DNA from: Prostheceraeus crozeri
Lineage: Eukaryota; Platyhelminthes; Polycladida; Euryleptidae
DNA: 64,000 nucleotides
Assembly: GCA_907163375.1 (NCBI GenBank)
Contig: CAJQUW010009323.1
Coordinates: forward strand, 930,001-994,000
Direction: 5' to 3'
The notes below the pieces were generated by a model. It was not told the DNA's origin. It saw only the letters and a program-made list of their open reading frames with translations, and searched no databases. Each line of letters opens with the position of its first letter. The first letter of the stretch is position 1. The position numbers and the translations under genes were made by a program. Shown piece after piece: positions 34,586-46,819 of this stretch.

Positions 34586-36046
34586 GCTGTATATAGACAA
34601 TTGTCTAGTGATAAGTACTGTCTACCAGAGAGTCATCATCTATCGCCAAACAACTCCGCCAGAAGAACTTTAGCATGCTTATGAAGTTATCAGATCTTAT
34701 ATTAAACATATATTAACGTATCTGGTAGAAGTGCTGCATCATGCGGGATTTCCGAAAGGAGTTCCAGGAATTCGAAATCCCTGGTGAGTCACTAAGCTTA
34801 TAGCTGCCTTCATGACATGTTCAACATGGCTATCGTCAATAAAATGAAGAAGACATACGCCTAAACTCGGTGCTCCGTACTTGCTAAAGTACAAATTATT
34901 CGCTTCACTTCTGATAAACCTTTAGATAGCTTAAGATAGTAAATTACATTTGAATGTGAAGTTGTTGCGTATTGAGTGTTGTGAATTTGATTTCGCATGA
35001 ATCGAGAATTTGTTATGCAATTTTCCAATTAATTTGATGCGAAGCATCGCTGTCTTATAATCAACCGACAATACAGTATCTGATTTCTGCGCCAGATAGT
35101 AACTTGTGGATTCCACATTCTAGAATATTTCAGTAGGCGATATCACACACGTCAACGTCGTCAAGGTTATTCATGTAGGAGATAAGCTGTAATTAGCGAT
35201 TCTGAAGAAGCGATTGAGATCGTGTAATGAATCTTCAATTATCTACTTTGTAACTTCTTCAAGTTGCCATTGAATATTGTTCAGACAATAATTACTGTTG
35301 GAAATAAAGGGCAATAAGTTTGTGAGGAACCGAAATAAATCACGAAGTATTCAAATTTGCGAATATGTAATCGAGTCCTTTCGACCGACGCCGACGATCA
35401 TTATCAAGACACTGAGATTACACTCAACATCATGCGTTAAACAGCGAATGACGTCGCAAAACCATTGAACGCGAAGGAATGCATAATGCAAATCAAACTG
35501 CTGTACATTGCAACCTACAACCACACGCACAAAACGAAGACAATAAGAATTAAATAGTGATGTAAGAAAAAACGATCAACCAAAAAACTACTTGATATAA
35601 AAAGAAAATAATTACTCTTTTTGATTCTATGACAAAGTAAGATAAGGATGATATTTTCTGAGCCCACATTAAAGTCTCATTTGCTGAGCTAATGGCTGAT
35701 AGTGATGAGCTTGCTCTTGTGAACCCATAAACTGCCTGATGCAGTTCTTCGACATTAGCTAAATGGCTCATGAAATAGCTAGTTTTTCAGACTTCATTCG
35801 CCCCAATTTATTATTTTCTCTAACAAGGGTTAACTTCGTTGAGTTCATCTATCAAATTGCACTAACATTGTGTGCTATTTAATTTGTGCGTGTTATCACA
35901 TGTCAACAGTAGTATTATAGCGGTAATGGATAAATATAGTCCAGTATTAATGATAATTCTAAGAAAGTTCATTCTAGGATGTGTGTTGATTACATCAAAT
36001 TTTCTTGAAATTTAGTCACTTTACGTAGTGGAATCTGATGCTTCAC

Positions 36047-36779
36047 CAGGGATGCGGAGTTCCGGAGTCTTATCATTTTTGCTGGAGTCGGAGTCCTATC
36101 AAATGATAGGACTCCGGCCTATAAGTAGACATGAAATATAATACAAACAAATTATTTGTCCTCGTGCATATCTGTCACTATCTTGATGTCAACTTTCTCC
36201 GTCAAACAAAAGTACAGTCGAGACAGCAGTGCATGCAAAGCTTGTAATTGTTGAGGGAATGAACCGTGATAGTGAAAAGAAGATCGATTTTTCACTCGGT
36301 GATTTAGTAGAGAAGACAAGCCCTCCTAGCCTCGATTACACATACGCGCCAAAGGTCACATCGAAGACAAAAGTAAATTATTAGTTTGTTTCAGAAAATT
36401 ACATCTTACCCTCACGTTGATCGTTTGTGATCGCTCCTACAAAGCGCATATTAAAGTCGAAAGTGTACTCATATTTTTTGGAGAAGGATGGCGGATTTTG
36501 GAGGATTTTTCTGCCTGGTAGGGAGTGGCGAAAAACCGTATGAGGCACACATCAGCAAGATGGGAGGAGCTCAGTCGTATGCATCCAACTTAAAGCGACA
36601 TTTGGTTAACTTTCATCGGAAATGATTGATGTTTGATACAGCAGTGATCACTGAAAATAGGTTCAGGTAAGTCTGTAATGATCTATGATGTAAGTTGACA
36701 GTTTTTTAAAAAACTTGGCCTTGTATAATTGCCACCCGGAGTCGGAGCCCTATCAAAATGATAGGACTCCGCATCCCTG
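36047..36779. mobile_element. Non-autonomous hAT-like element with a decayed BED finger
   Basis: Ends are CAGGGATGCGGAGT and the reverse complement ACTCCGCATCCCTG. The right flank is GCTTGCAC (36780-36787) and the left flank GCTTCAC, an 8-bp duplication with one base lost. Inside, at about 36458-36625 on the plus strand, SKVYSYFLEKDGGFW in one frame and SYASNLKRHLVNFH in another resemble the start and end of a BED zinc finger, the usual N-terminal DNA-binding domain of hAT transposases. The metal-binding Cys pair is not apparent and the domain spans two frames. It is probably an internally deleted derivative of a larger hAT. Confidence 0.85.
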
Positions 36780-36787
36780 GCTTGCAC

Positions 36788-38240
36788 AGTTCTCCTTCTG
36801 CTTCGATTCTAACTAAACGTGCCGAGATCGAATCCTGTGTGGCTCATACAATTGCGGTATAGAATGACATACCACTTCCGACAATCACGACTGCCTTTTT
36901 CCGAAGCTCCTCCGCTTGGAAACATGCCTAAAGTACTTCAAAGTGCACTTCAATGCACTAACTCTACACTTCATGCACCAGTTACTATATGTTTGAACCA
37001 GATGCACCGATTTCTTTCAATAAAATTATGCACTTGGCATTTGATCCAAGCCTGCATGGAATTCTCATCTGAAGCCACAGTGCCGGTTCTGCTGTAACAT
37101 TTACTCAATTCAGAAATGCACTGCAAAGAAATTTAAAGTACAAATGAATATTATCTGCACAGTAAAGTAATGTTGCTTTACACGTTTTTTTGAAAAGCGA
37201 CGAGGCATTGCATATTGATAGCTTGAATTTGAGAAACTGTCTAACACAGCTTGAAGATGTCTTTCCAGTTCTCCTAAGTAGAGGTTACTTATCCTAACCT
37301 GGTGGGAGCTGCGAGTATATGAAGGCTGCCCCATCCCTAGCCAGCTAGTATGGCTTTATGCCTTGGGTGGAGCAAGAAAAAGTACAAAAGAATCGACACC
37401 GTGGCCCATAACATAACAAGAGTTCGTCGCTTTCATCAACCTTCTCGCCCGTAGCTTTATTCAAATTGTCCTGTTTGCCTCAATTCCTTCAGGTTAGCAG
37501 AATTCAGATTACTGCGCACATGTTTTCCGGTTATGAACGCCCGACAGATGAAACTGCTGGTATTGGATTATTTGATGGTGATCTGTCTGCAATGTGCAAT
37601 TTCGTTTGCATTTCAAGTAAGGACCTTCGAATCGAATCTCGCAGACCTACTAAAGCATATCTTTCTGACCGAATCTCGAATCAAAGGCTGATTCACAAAT
37701 AGAATCTCGAATCCTTCCATGTCCCCAATTTCAAGATGTGAAGGTTTCTTTGGAAGATCACTACGGCCCAAACGCAAATATATAATCATAATCTGAAGGG
37801 AAATGATAGTAGCAAAAGTGGGTACAGTGATTTCGGAATAGAAAATCCGATTGAACAATGTCTCAATTTACGATTTTGGTACGTGAATACGCATGGGATA
37901 TTTAGGGCTTCTTGCATCTTCATCCTCATGAAAAAATTTTCGACAAGACTTCCTTTCTGGATTTAATCTCAGGCCCAATAAATGCTTGTTGACATCCTAA
38001 ATAGACATTTTATATAAGCCTATAGGTACTCGCAAAATATTTTGCGTATGCAGGTTATTAACTTGATTAATGTATGAACATTTTCGATAATTTTTACTAA
38101 ATTGAATTCCCTTGAACTTAAATCCCTAATTATTTTTGAAAGCCTATTCTTTTTCATCGGTAAATTTTGTAGACTTATTTCAACACATGCATGAAATGTT
38201 TATAAGCCTACTGTGCCTGTTGTCCTAGCTATTTGGCCTC
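36788..38240. other. Unassigned DNA around a SINE tail
   Basis: Except for the SINE fragment at 37277-37389 nothing was recognised. GAATCTCG occurs three times near 37620-37705 in a short degenerate repeat. Confidence 0.5.
37277..37389 (+). mobile_element. tRNA-derived SINE, family 2, 5'-truncated copy C
   Basis: It matches the body of copies A and B from TAGAGGTTAC through CCTAACCTGGTGGGAGC to GCTAGTATGGCTT. The tRNA-like head is absent; 5' truncation is common for SINEs. Confidence 0.72.
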
Positions 38241-39560
38241 AATGGTAATGAAAGTGATAATGGACCCCTCAGAGAGAAGCAGAATGACGATAGGCCCCTC
38301 AGAGGGAACAGGAATGATGATAGACCCCTCAGAGGGAGCAGGAATGATGATGGACCCCTCAGAGGGAACAAGATTGACTATTGGCCCTGCAGAGGGAGCA
38401 GGAATGATGATAGGCCCCTCAGAGGGAACAGGAATGATGATGGACCCCTCAGAGGGAACAAGATTGACTATTGGCCCTGCAGAGGGAACAGGAATGATGA
38501 TAGGCCCCTCAGAGGGAACAAGATTGACTATTGGCCCTGCAGAGGAAACAAGATTGACTATTGGCCCTGCAGAGGGAGCAGGAATGATGATAGGTCCCTC
38601 AGAGGGAGCAGGAATGATGATGGACCCCTCAGAGGGAACATGATTGACTATTGGCCCTGCAGAGGGAGCAGGAATGATGATAGGCCCCTCAGAGGGAACA
38701 TGATTGACTATTGGCCCTGCAGAGGGAACAAGATTGACTATTGGCCCTGCAGAGGGAGCAGGAATGATGATGGACCATCAGAGGGAACAAGATTGACTGT
38801 AGGCCCTGCAGAGGAAACAAGATTGACTATTGGCCCTGCAGAGGGAGCAGGAATGATGACAGTCCCCTCAGAGGGAACAAGATTGACTATTGGCCCTGCA
38901 GAGTGAGCGGGAATGATGATAGGCCCCTCAGAGGGAACATGATTGACTATTGGCCCTGCAGAGGGAACAAGATTGACTATTGGCCCTGCAGAGGGAGCAG
39001 GAATGATGATGGACCATCAGAGGGAACAAGATTGACTGTAGGCCCTGCAGAGGGAACATGATTGACTATTGTCCCTGCAGAGTGAGCAGGAATGATGACA
39101 GTCCCCTCAGAGGGAACAAGATTGACTATTGGCCCTGCAGAGTGAGCGGGAATGATGATGGACCATCAGAGGGAACAAGATTGACTATTGGCCCTGCAGA
39201 GGGAACAGGAATGATGATTGGCCCCTCAGAGGGAACAGGAATGATGATAGGTCCCTCAGAGGGAGCAGGAATGATGATGGACCCCTCAGAGGGAACAAGA
39301 TTGACTATTGGCCCTGCAGAGGGAACAGGAATGATGATTGGCCCTGCAGAGGGAACATGATTGACTATTGGCCCTGCACAGTGAGCAGGAATGATGATTG
39401 GCCCCTCAGAGGGAACATGATTGACTATTGGCCCTGCACAGTGAGCAGGAATGATGATAGGCCCTGCATGGGAAACAGGACTGATGGGTCCTTGGAGGGA
39501 ACAAGATTGACCATGGACCCCTCAAAGTGGAAGGAATTACAATTGACCGTAGGAGGGGAA
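38241..39560 (+). repeat. 30-bp minisatellite, about 42 units in two alternating types
   Basis: Unit type A starts GGAATGATGATAGGCCCC; type B starts AGATTGACTATTGGCCCTG; both end CAGAGGGAACA or CAGAGGGAGCA. Because the period is a multiple of three, long frames stay open. From 38233 to 38643 the frame gives a decapeptide repeat of the form GMMIGPSEGT and RLTIGPAEGA. The frame is cut where AGATTGAC units read TGATTGAC, and is shifted by short deletions in GATGGACCATCAG units. The array decays at 39480-39600. No signal peptide, splice context or flanking coding sequence supports translation, so a non-coding minisatellite is the simplest reading. Confidence 0.9.
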
Positions 39561-41177
39561 CAGAGCGATGGTGGCCCTTGGAGGCAAGCCACTAGCAGTG
39601 TAATGAAGCAATAGAAGAAATGATTGAGGTGTGTTGATGACATTTGGTGATCTTTCTCGCTCCTCTACTTGTCAAAGGAGAAGGTAATCGCATTTGATTT
39701 GATATCGATGGCATCAATCCAAAATTATGTGCACTGCACATGAAAATTCAGATATCCCCGATCTATCCGAGTACGCCACTCGACCTATCAGCAGATGAAC
39801 CGGCTCAGGTGCGCTTATGAGACCACTTAATGATTTGGTCAACTATGTCATGAAAATGAATTTAGAAAGTGAGGAAATAGCTGTGGCACTCTCTTCAAGG
39901 TATAGTCTATTTCGTGGTTTTGTGTCCAAGTTTGCATAAAGGCCCCTCGAAGAAATTAACGGATTTTTTTCATCTACCTATTCTCATTCCTGTTTTCACG
40001 ACAAAAATGTGTTTCATCTTTTCCCGACATCAAATCTATCGCTTAAGGTGACAACGTGCTAGCGGTTCTTTAATTACTACCCATTATCCTTCTCTGATTT
40101 TAAAATGCAGGCCTAAACATTACATTTTCACACATCTGCAGTTGCTGGAATGTTGCATGCAGCAGCTCCTGTGATTCATTGTTCAAATGCGCTTTATCAG
40201 AAGCAGTTCTCTAGTCTGGTGCTATGTTGGCAGTTTATGTGTTAGTTGGTCGCATCTTGCTTGCTGCATCAAATTACCACTCAACTTTCTATATGAGATT
40301 TTGACTACTTCAGGGCATCCGTGCGATTCCTTGCAAGTTGCAACCTAAAACGAAAGAAAGATCAATTAGTGTCCTATGAATATTACTCTAGAATGATCGC
40401 TCTTGCTTGTTAGATTAGAATTGCACAATTTAACACGCTAGATGTGTATGTGTAATCTGATATTTCAGTGTTACATATAAGTTGTTCGTAGTATGTATTC
40501 CTGTAATAAAGATATCAATTCGATGGTCGCCATCTGTATATATTGATGTAGCATCAATTTTTTGAGCGAAATGCTCTCTATGCTCACTTGCCTAGTAAGA
40601 CGCTATTGAACATGACTTCCAATATTTAACTTGAACGTGCCGAAGGTACATCCTCAGTCACGCCTATTTTGTAGTAGCATTATTGTGAATCTGAAACAGC
40701 GATTTATTAAACGAAAGCAAAGCAAGTTGCATGAAATTGACACAATGTTTAAGCACAGTCTATATTTATATGAACAATAATATCATTAAGCATTAATTCG
40801 AAGATAAACAGTCGTGGTTGATCACAATAATAATAATTTAGCATGTAAAAAGGCATTAAGTCACAGCTACGCAAAACGCGGCCCACAAAATGGAAGGAAA
40901 GAGTTCGTATACTTAGCTGTTTTACAAAACATCATATTGGATGTCTTTCTGATTCCTGATGTCGTCTCATTCGAACACCGGTTTTCTTTCTCTCAGGATT
41001 GTCGGTAATTTCGGCAAAGAATATTAACAATAATAAGCAGACGTGTAAGTGCACAGAGCGGCAGTAGAGCTGCAGATCTCGCATATTCTCCAATTTGCTT
41101 GCCAATTTCTTGTCTTGAACTCCACGGATATTCTGACCAGGTGATTCGAACAGCCTCGTCTTGTGGATCACTTTGAG

Positions 41178-41462
41178 TCAAGCGTGCTCTCTAAGTCCCG
41201 GACCCTCGGAACTGTCTTCACGCGACACACTCTGTAAATCTGTGATTTCTAAGTCTTGTTCGTTCTTCACAAGCCTGTCAATGTCATCAGTCTTCACTGC
41301 CATTGTCTCTGAGGTACATACTGCTAGCGTAGGTGCGATAGATATAGCCGCTTCGTCATTAAGTAATATTAGTGAGCAGAGGAAGTTCCCTGAAAATCTT
41401 CCATGCAGGGTTTGGTGAGACTTTGATCGGACGAAAAAAAGTCGTGCGACTTCTTGGCGCAA
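41178..41462 (-). CDS. Possible host exon, unrecognised acidic peptide
   Basis: The minus-strand frame ends with an acidic stretch, KTDDIDRLVKNEQDLEITD followed by SREDSSEGPGLREHA. A TTTTCAG acceptor-like site lies in the middle of the frame (near 41388). A neighbouring minus-strand frame at 40993-41181 encodes ITWSEYPWSSRQEIGKQIG and a hydrophobic LLPLCALTRLLIIVNIL. The two could be parts of one unrecognised gene, but no splice structure can be fixed and no domain is recognised. Confidence 0.2.
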   Translation of the reverse strand: MRQEVARLFFVRSKSHQTLHGRFSGNFLCSLILLNDEAAISIAPTLAVCTSETMAVKTDDIDRLVKNEQDLEITDLQSVSREDSSEGPGLREHA

Positions 41463-41929
41463 TTATTCGACTTTTTGTTTTTTTTTTTTGTTAAGAAAAG
41501 TTAACTTATTAAAAATCATTAACATTATCTGTGCTATAATTCGGCACTTTTCTTTATTTACTTTTTTCGGCACTTTTTCTAGTATAGGTTTATGTTTTGC
41601 CTCATTTTCTCATGCTTCTGTAAATATCACCAGCATGTCATCCGTCTATGACGTAAGAGCATTAAAAAGAACAAAGCATGTCTCTATTAATTTTGGAGCA
41701 ATTGTAGGGTGAGCTGTTTAAAGACAATCAGAGAAAAAAACTGCAAACTTGGATCAAACATGTCAGCGTGCATAACTAGCAACCATGAAGAGTCAAGCAT
41801 GGAGAAACGCTTCATTTAAATTCACAAACAGATTTATTTTGCTGCACATGGTTTTCGGTAGATGATGCAGGAGAAACATTCTTATTGTGAAAATTCAGTA
41901 TATCTACATGTAGTTTATGCCGGTCAAGG

Positions 41930-42135
41930 TCGATTTCGATAGCGGCCCGGTACCTGTCCCATCTCTGGATCGCATTGCGGGAGTCCGGAGGTGCTGGTTC
42001 ACTCTAATCTTCATTTCATGGAATCGACATTTCACATAATTGATTTGTAGCGAATGTTTGTGACAGGATGCCCTTCCTGGCGTCAGCCTTTTCTGCCTGG
42101 GTTGGGGCTGTATGCTTTTGCAACACCTCAATCTA
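41930..42135 (-). mobile_element. SINE/LINE-tail fragment with GGAAGGGCATCC core
   Basis: The minus strand carries GACGCCAGGAAGGGCATCC, as in the family-1 SINEs, followed by CATTCGCTACAAATCAATTA and GGGACAGGTACCGGGC. The tRNA-like head is not visible. It may be a related SINE or the 3' tail of a partner LINE. Confidence 0.5.
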
Positions 42136-44478
42136 CCTGGGCAATATAGGATTTGTGACTTGTTGACTATGTCATCTAAAAGTTGAGCTTGATGCTTTCA
42201 TATTCCTCTCCATCTGCACCGAAAAGTTTTGTCAAGAAACATTGTACATGTAGTGTTATTCTCCAATCTAGATTACATTCTGTATTTCGACAGAAGTCAA
42301 GACAAAGCTGAAAATTGTTTTGAGGTCATCGGATGTCGGTGCTGATTGATCTTTATTTCCCTACAATTACTGATAGCCCTGGAAATCTATTCAGCCAACA
42401 GCACCGAGTATGATAGCACCAAAAAACGTCTGTCGATACCGCATATTGTGATTACATTGGGAGAATGTCATCTGATTTCATTAAGTGGCTGATAGCGGTT
42501 ACTTCGTCGACTTATTTAGTTCATAGATGCAACAGGCTTTTGTGACTAGATCAATTTAATGTTAATTAAACAATTCAAGCTGCAACATTTCTGTTTGAAG
42601 AAATTGTTTTTCTGATTTCCACCTGTTGACCACATAGCTTTTATCGACAGTTGAAAACGCGGGACGCCGAAGTACAGTTTCTTTTGTAATTTTTAACTCT
42701 AATTGAGATCAGCTGGAAAATATAGGGGAGCTTGCCTTTCGCATTAGTATTATTTTATCATATTATTTCTTGATTGCGATTACGGCTGCTATTGCTAAGC
42801 GACTTATGCCATGGATTTATTCTACTTTTTCCAGGAGATGTGGTATTGATTTTTTGGCCATTATTTGTCATAACAACCTCGAGCCTCTCGGTCATTATAG
42901 GAAATAATGATCTCAAATCTATGGATTATCTCTTGTTGAATCGGACTTTAATGACGAAATCTTCAGGTCGTAGCATGCCATTAGACTATTGTCATTCAAG
43001 CCCTCTTCGAATGGATATTATTCCTATATTGCACTTTCTGGAATATGAAAAATTAACTACTTTTCATCATTAAAAAGAATTCAAATATAGCAAAATCTGA
43101 AAACTTAAAAGGGGAATTAGTAGATTTTCTATTCGTAGTCGAGAAGACGTCCATCGACTATTTGTTTTTAGAGGCACCCTAATAAATTTATCGATATTTT
43201 CCATTATTATGAGATCGAATCTCCGCCTTGTTTGCAGTCCTTGTAAGATAAGCGATAATAGTTTCATAAAGCTTTGATAGGGAATGGTAAAGAAACGTTG
43301 AAGGTGTCATTACGTGTCGTTATAGATCACCCCATTTGATTACTCAGGTTTCTTTCTTTACGAACAACATTAAAGCAACCAGCTGCTGCGAAGAAGGCTA
43401 TCAAACGCTTTGTTCATTCTAAATCGGGAATAAGCAAGACGGTATCTCTTCCAGTCATTAGGCGCGTTAACATCAGTATAGTCATCCATGTTAGCTAAAC
43501 TAATAATCATATATTAATTTTTCAGATAATTTGATTTTAAAATGAATCAGTTTTCAGCATTGCGTTGGATAATTAATCAAGTATGAATGCACGATGTTGC
43601 ATCTGATCAAAACGTGATCCATTTTAATAGCATTAGATTATTAGATGCTTTAGATTATGTGATTGAGGAGGTTATATATCACACATCAACAAATTCTATG
43701 GCTTTCTAATAAACCATAAAATTATATGCTTTGCGATGAAATCTGTCACATATTCTACTTTCTTCTTTAAAGATTTTCTTAATTGACTGAGCTGTCACTG
43801 TAAAGATGTACAAGCATAATATTTTTTATAGAAAGGTAATAAGATGAATTAGTCTTGCTTAATTGCATTGTTTTACTGAAAAACATTATTTCATTTTGAA
43901 TAAAGTCAGTTGCAAGTATGTTAATGCGACTATTCGGTGAATTCATGAAAAAGGGATGTTTCTTATTTCAGTGGTACAACCTTTCGGTATTTGCATGAAA
44001 TTTGTCTCTACTTGCCGATAAAGTGTCCTTCTTGTTTTTTTTAAATAAAATTGGTGTTTCCCCCACGGCTCCCACTACCGTATTTAAGTTATTCAAGTCT
44101 GAAGATCTCTTCCTATCTTTTGCCCAAACGAACTGGTGTTCTACAATCTCATGTGATTGTCAGCCGCACAGCAAAGTCAGGATAAACAAAACGCAGAGCC
44201 GCCTATTGTACAGTCCTTAAACTGCGATAAAAAATCTTTCGTTATAAATTTAGAGCTTTTCAATAACAGTAGTTGACCACCAAAAGCTGTGTTCATCAAA
44301 AATGAGTCCTTGCTTAGTGACCCTGTCATAATACAATCGGGCCTACCTTAACCGCATTGATGAGTCCTTGTTGGTTGAAACACGGCGCTGTTCAAGTCTA
44401 AGGTAACCTTTTCTGATCTGAGTCAATTGTTCAAGTCTGGGGACTTTTTCTCTACTAGGCCTATATCGACGTGAACTG

Positions 44479-45203
44479 CAGGGTGGCCGCACATGCCCAA
44501 ATTTCGGGTATATGCCCGAATTTTGAAACGTCATGTTTTACGCATCTTGTGTAGTATAGTTTTAATTTTTCAAAATAGTTTTATTTCGGTTTTTACAACT
44601 TGTGATATGAGGAGTATTCGTCTCATGAAGTTTTCGTTAATACACTATTTTTGCTTTTTGAACAGACTAAATTTTTCTTTATATTTTCCTGATATTGCAT
44701 ATCAGCATTGATTGGCGAGTGAAAAATTGGCAATGAACCAGTGCTCGTTTATTCAATCGTAATTGATAAATTGGCGATTTTTTTGGAAGCACGTCAAAAA
44801 AGAGGCAAAAGCAATAGCCAGCTTAGAATCTGCAAAGCAAGGAAGATGAGACATCGAGAAAATGTGTGATTTAGAAACTCACTACATGACTGTCCAATCG
44901 GCTTATACATGTTTAACGCGAAAATGCAATTAGCTGTCAGTATTTTTTTTAGTATAAGTATTTGAAATAATATCATTTTCCAGTTTCTCGACTTAATACT
45001 CTTGCAAAATGTCACTTGTTTGGACACGAATTCATAAGTATTTACGACAGAATAAAAGTAATAATGTGGAAGTAAGACTGGCATAATGGTTCTACGTGAT
45101 CATGTAACTTATCATGTCTATTCTTTACTACTAACATGGGAATCACCAAAAATTGTACTCGAAATATACCCGAATTTAATTTCGGAGCCATGGAGCCACC
45201 CTG
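44479..45203. mobile_element. hAT-like non-autonomous element, 725 bp
   Basis: The left end reads CAGGGTGGCCGC and the right end GGAGCCACCCTG. Inside both lie ATTTCGGGTATAT-type words in inverse orientation. The flanks GTGAACTG and TAACTGGC share only AACTG, so the duplication has decayed or the end is off by a base. There is no transposase. Confidence 0.65.
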
Positions 45204-45764
45204 TAACTGGCACTCTGCAATATCGGTTATGAACGCAAGCGAATGAAAATGTGCTGACGATTTCGTAAACCCGACGTTCAGCTGACAAGAAGTTGTCAAA
45301 ATGGATGGCTTATTAATCATTCATTTCACAATTGGTTGTGTGGCGCTATGTCGCACAATCTAACATCTAGGCCACTGTAGAGAACAGATTTTTCACTCAA
45401 TGACTTAAAGAAGGAGAAAGAATGAAAGTATGTAAAAGTTCAGGGAAATGCTGTTTCAATGAAAATTTAGCGCGTTCCATTCACATTCTGCGGCTTCGAC
45501 AAACGCTCTAGCTGATCCCAAGCTTACGCGACCAAGCTTATGTAAGAAGCAGATCGCAATTGCTGGCGTGCTGCCGCGAATGGGTCGGAAGTCGACACTG
45601 TACCGACTATATACTTACTCTATGCGACTCTGCAGCTTGTTTACGTCGGTTCACAAACAGGTTTGTGTTCCTGAAAAATGATATTGGAAATTTAACGTTT
45701 AATAATGTTACAAAATAAATTCGGATTATTGACAATAGTTTTTGGATAAATAATACATGCATTA

Positions 45765-46752
45765 CGAGGGCTGTCCCATAAACAATGCAATTATTCCATT
45801 CAAAATTATATTTCAAAAGAAAGAAAAGAGATAATTATCTGAGTCCTTCAACGTAATCTCCTTGGAGCTCCACACACCTGTAGTCGTTCACACCGCTTCA
45901 CGAAACAAGCTGCATACCATTCTTCACCATGGTTCTTCAATCTCTGATTTATGGCCCTTCTAAGGTCCTGAGGGCGCTCAAAAGACGTTCCTGAGAGGTC
46001 CTCCTTTAAACGAGGACACACCCAAAAGTCAAAGACGTGCAAGATCGGGTGAATATGGAGGATGGGGTGCAGTTCTCACTTTATTTGATTCCAAAAATCC
46101 TCTCAATGTGGCAGCGTCATGACTGGATGCGTTGTCATGGTGCAGCACAGGCTGTCTTCTTCCAGTGACTTTTCGGTTCTTCATTTGCAATTTTTCTGTC
46201 ACAATTCGATGAACTGAAGATTTTGACAGGTTTATGACATCTTCCATCTCTCGTACAGTTAAGCGCATGTCGGTTCTGAGAAGCTCCCCAACGCGCGTAA
46301 CATTTTCTTCGTCAGTTGAAGATCGAGGGCGTCTACTGCGACCAGCTTCCGAGAGGGTCTGTCGATCACCGTTCTTGGAATCCGCGATCCATCTTGAAAT
46401 TGTTGAGTAGGATGGGCATTTTTTAACTGGAAGCTTTTCTTTAAATTGTACGTAAATAACAATTGGACTCTCTCCATATTGGAAACGCATCCAGACGTAA
46501 AATCTCAAATTTTCCTTTGAAAAGTACATGTCAGTAATCAAATTCGACGAAATGCAACTGTATGAAATTAGAGAAGAAATCTATGTTATCTCTATTAACG
46601 TGCCAGTTAACAAAATTCAACGCCCACTCATGATCGATGCTCTCTGAAAGTTCAGTACGAATACATATTCGCAATCACCCGCATAGATATCTCCACATGT
46701 TGCAGTAGCGATGCACACAATCACAATTGCATTACTTCTGAGACAGCCCTCG
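45765..46752 (-). mobile_element. Mariner element with internal deletion
   Basis: The element is 988 bp, bounded by TA dinucleotides (45763-45764 and 46753-46754). Its imperfect TIRs start CGAGGGCTGTCCCATAA and CGAGGGCTGTCTCAGAA. Full mariners are about 1.3 kb, so a few hundred base pairs are missing, and the transposase frame confirms where. Confidence 0.92.
45848..46541 (-). pseudogene. Mariner transposase, internally deleted and frameshifted
   Basis: The minus strand encodes the N-terminal paired-like HTH region (VREMEDVINLSKSSVHRIV), then jumps from KVTGRRQ to PVLHHDNASSH. The segment with the first catalytic Asp is therefore absent. HHDN supplies the second Asp. HPPYSPDLA is followed by a frameshift near 46035, and DFWVCPRLKEDLSG with the third Asp lies in the next frame. 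Without the first Asp block the protein cannot be active. Spacing between the second and third Asp is about 34, as in DD34D mariners. Confidence 0.9.
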
Positions 46753-46819
46753 TACTTGATGATACTGTTCAGATAAAACTTCTTTGATTGCTCTCAATTA
46801 TTTCAAATACGCTTCTTAA

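Larger units (their letters stand above)
31831..36046. other. Mostly unassigned DNA
   Basis: It contains the weak Tc1-like debris, the 32.26-kb hairpin and the 34.2-34.6 kb repeat patch listed separately. No host exon was recognised. An ATG at 34738 followed by 15 codons and a GTGAGT donor is noted only as a curiosity. Confidence 0.5.
39601..44470. other. Mostly unassigned DNA
   Basis: It holds the possible exon at 41178-41462 and the SINE fragment at 41930-42135. Otherwise nothing was recognised. ATGGAATATT and GTTCAAGTCT words repeat locally without clear structure. Confidence 0.5.

Noticed and set aside
34738-34783. Short coding exon ending in a GTGAGT donor
   Set aside because: Fifteen codons from an ATG to a consensus donor can occur by chance; no continuation or homology was seen.
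38233-39614. Structural or secreted repeat protein gene
   Set aside because: Open frames follow automatically from a period divisible by three. Frames are broken by TGATTGAC units and small deletions, and no start, splice or secretion context supports translation.
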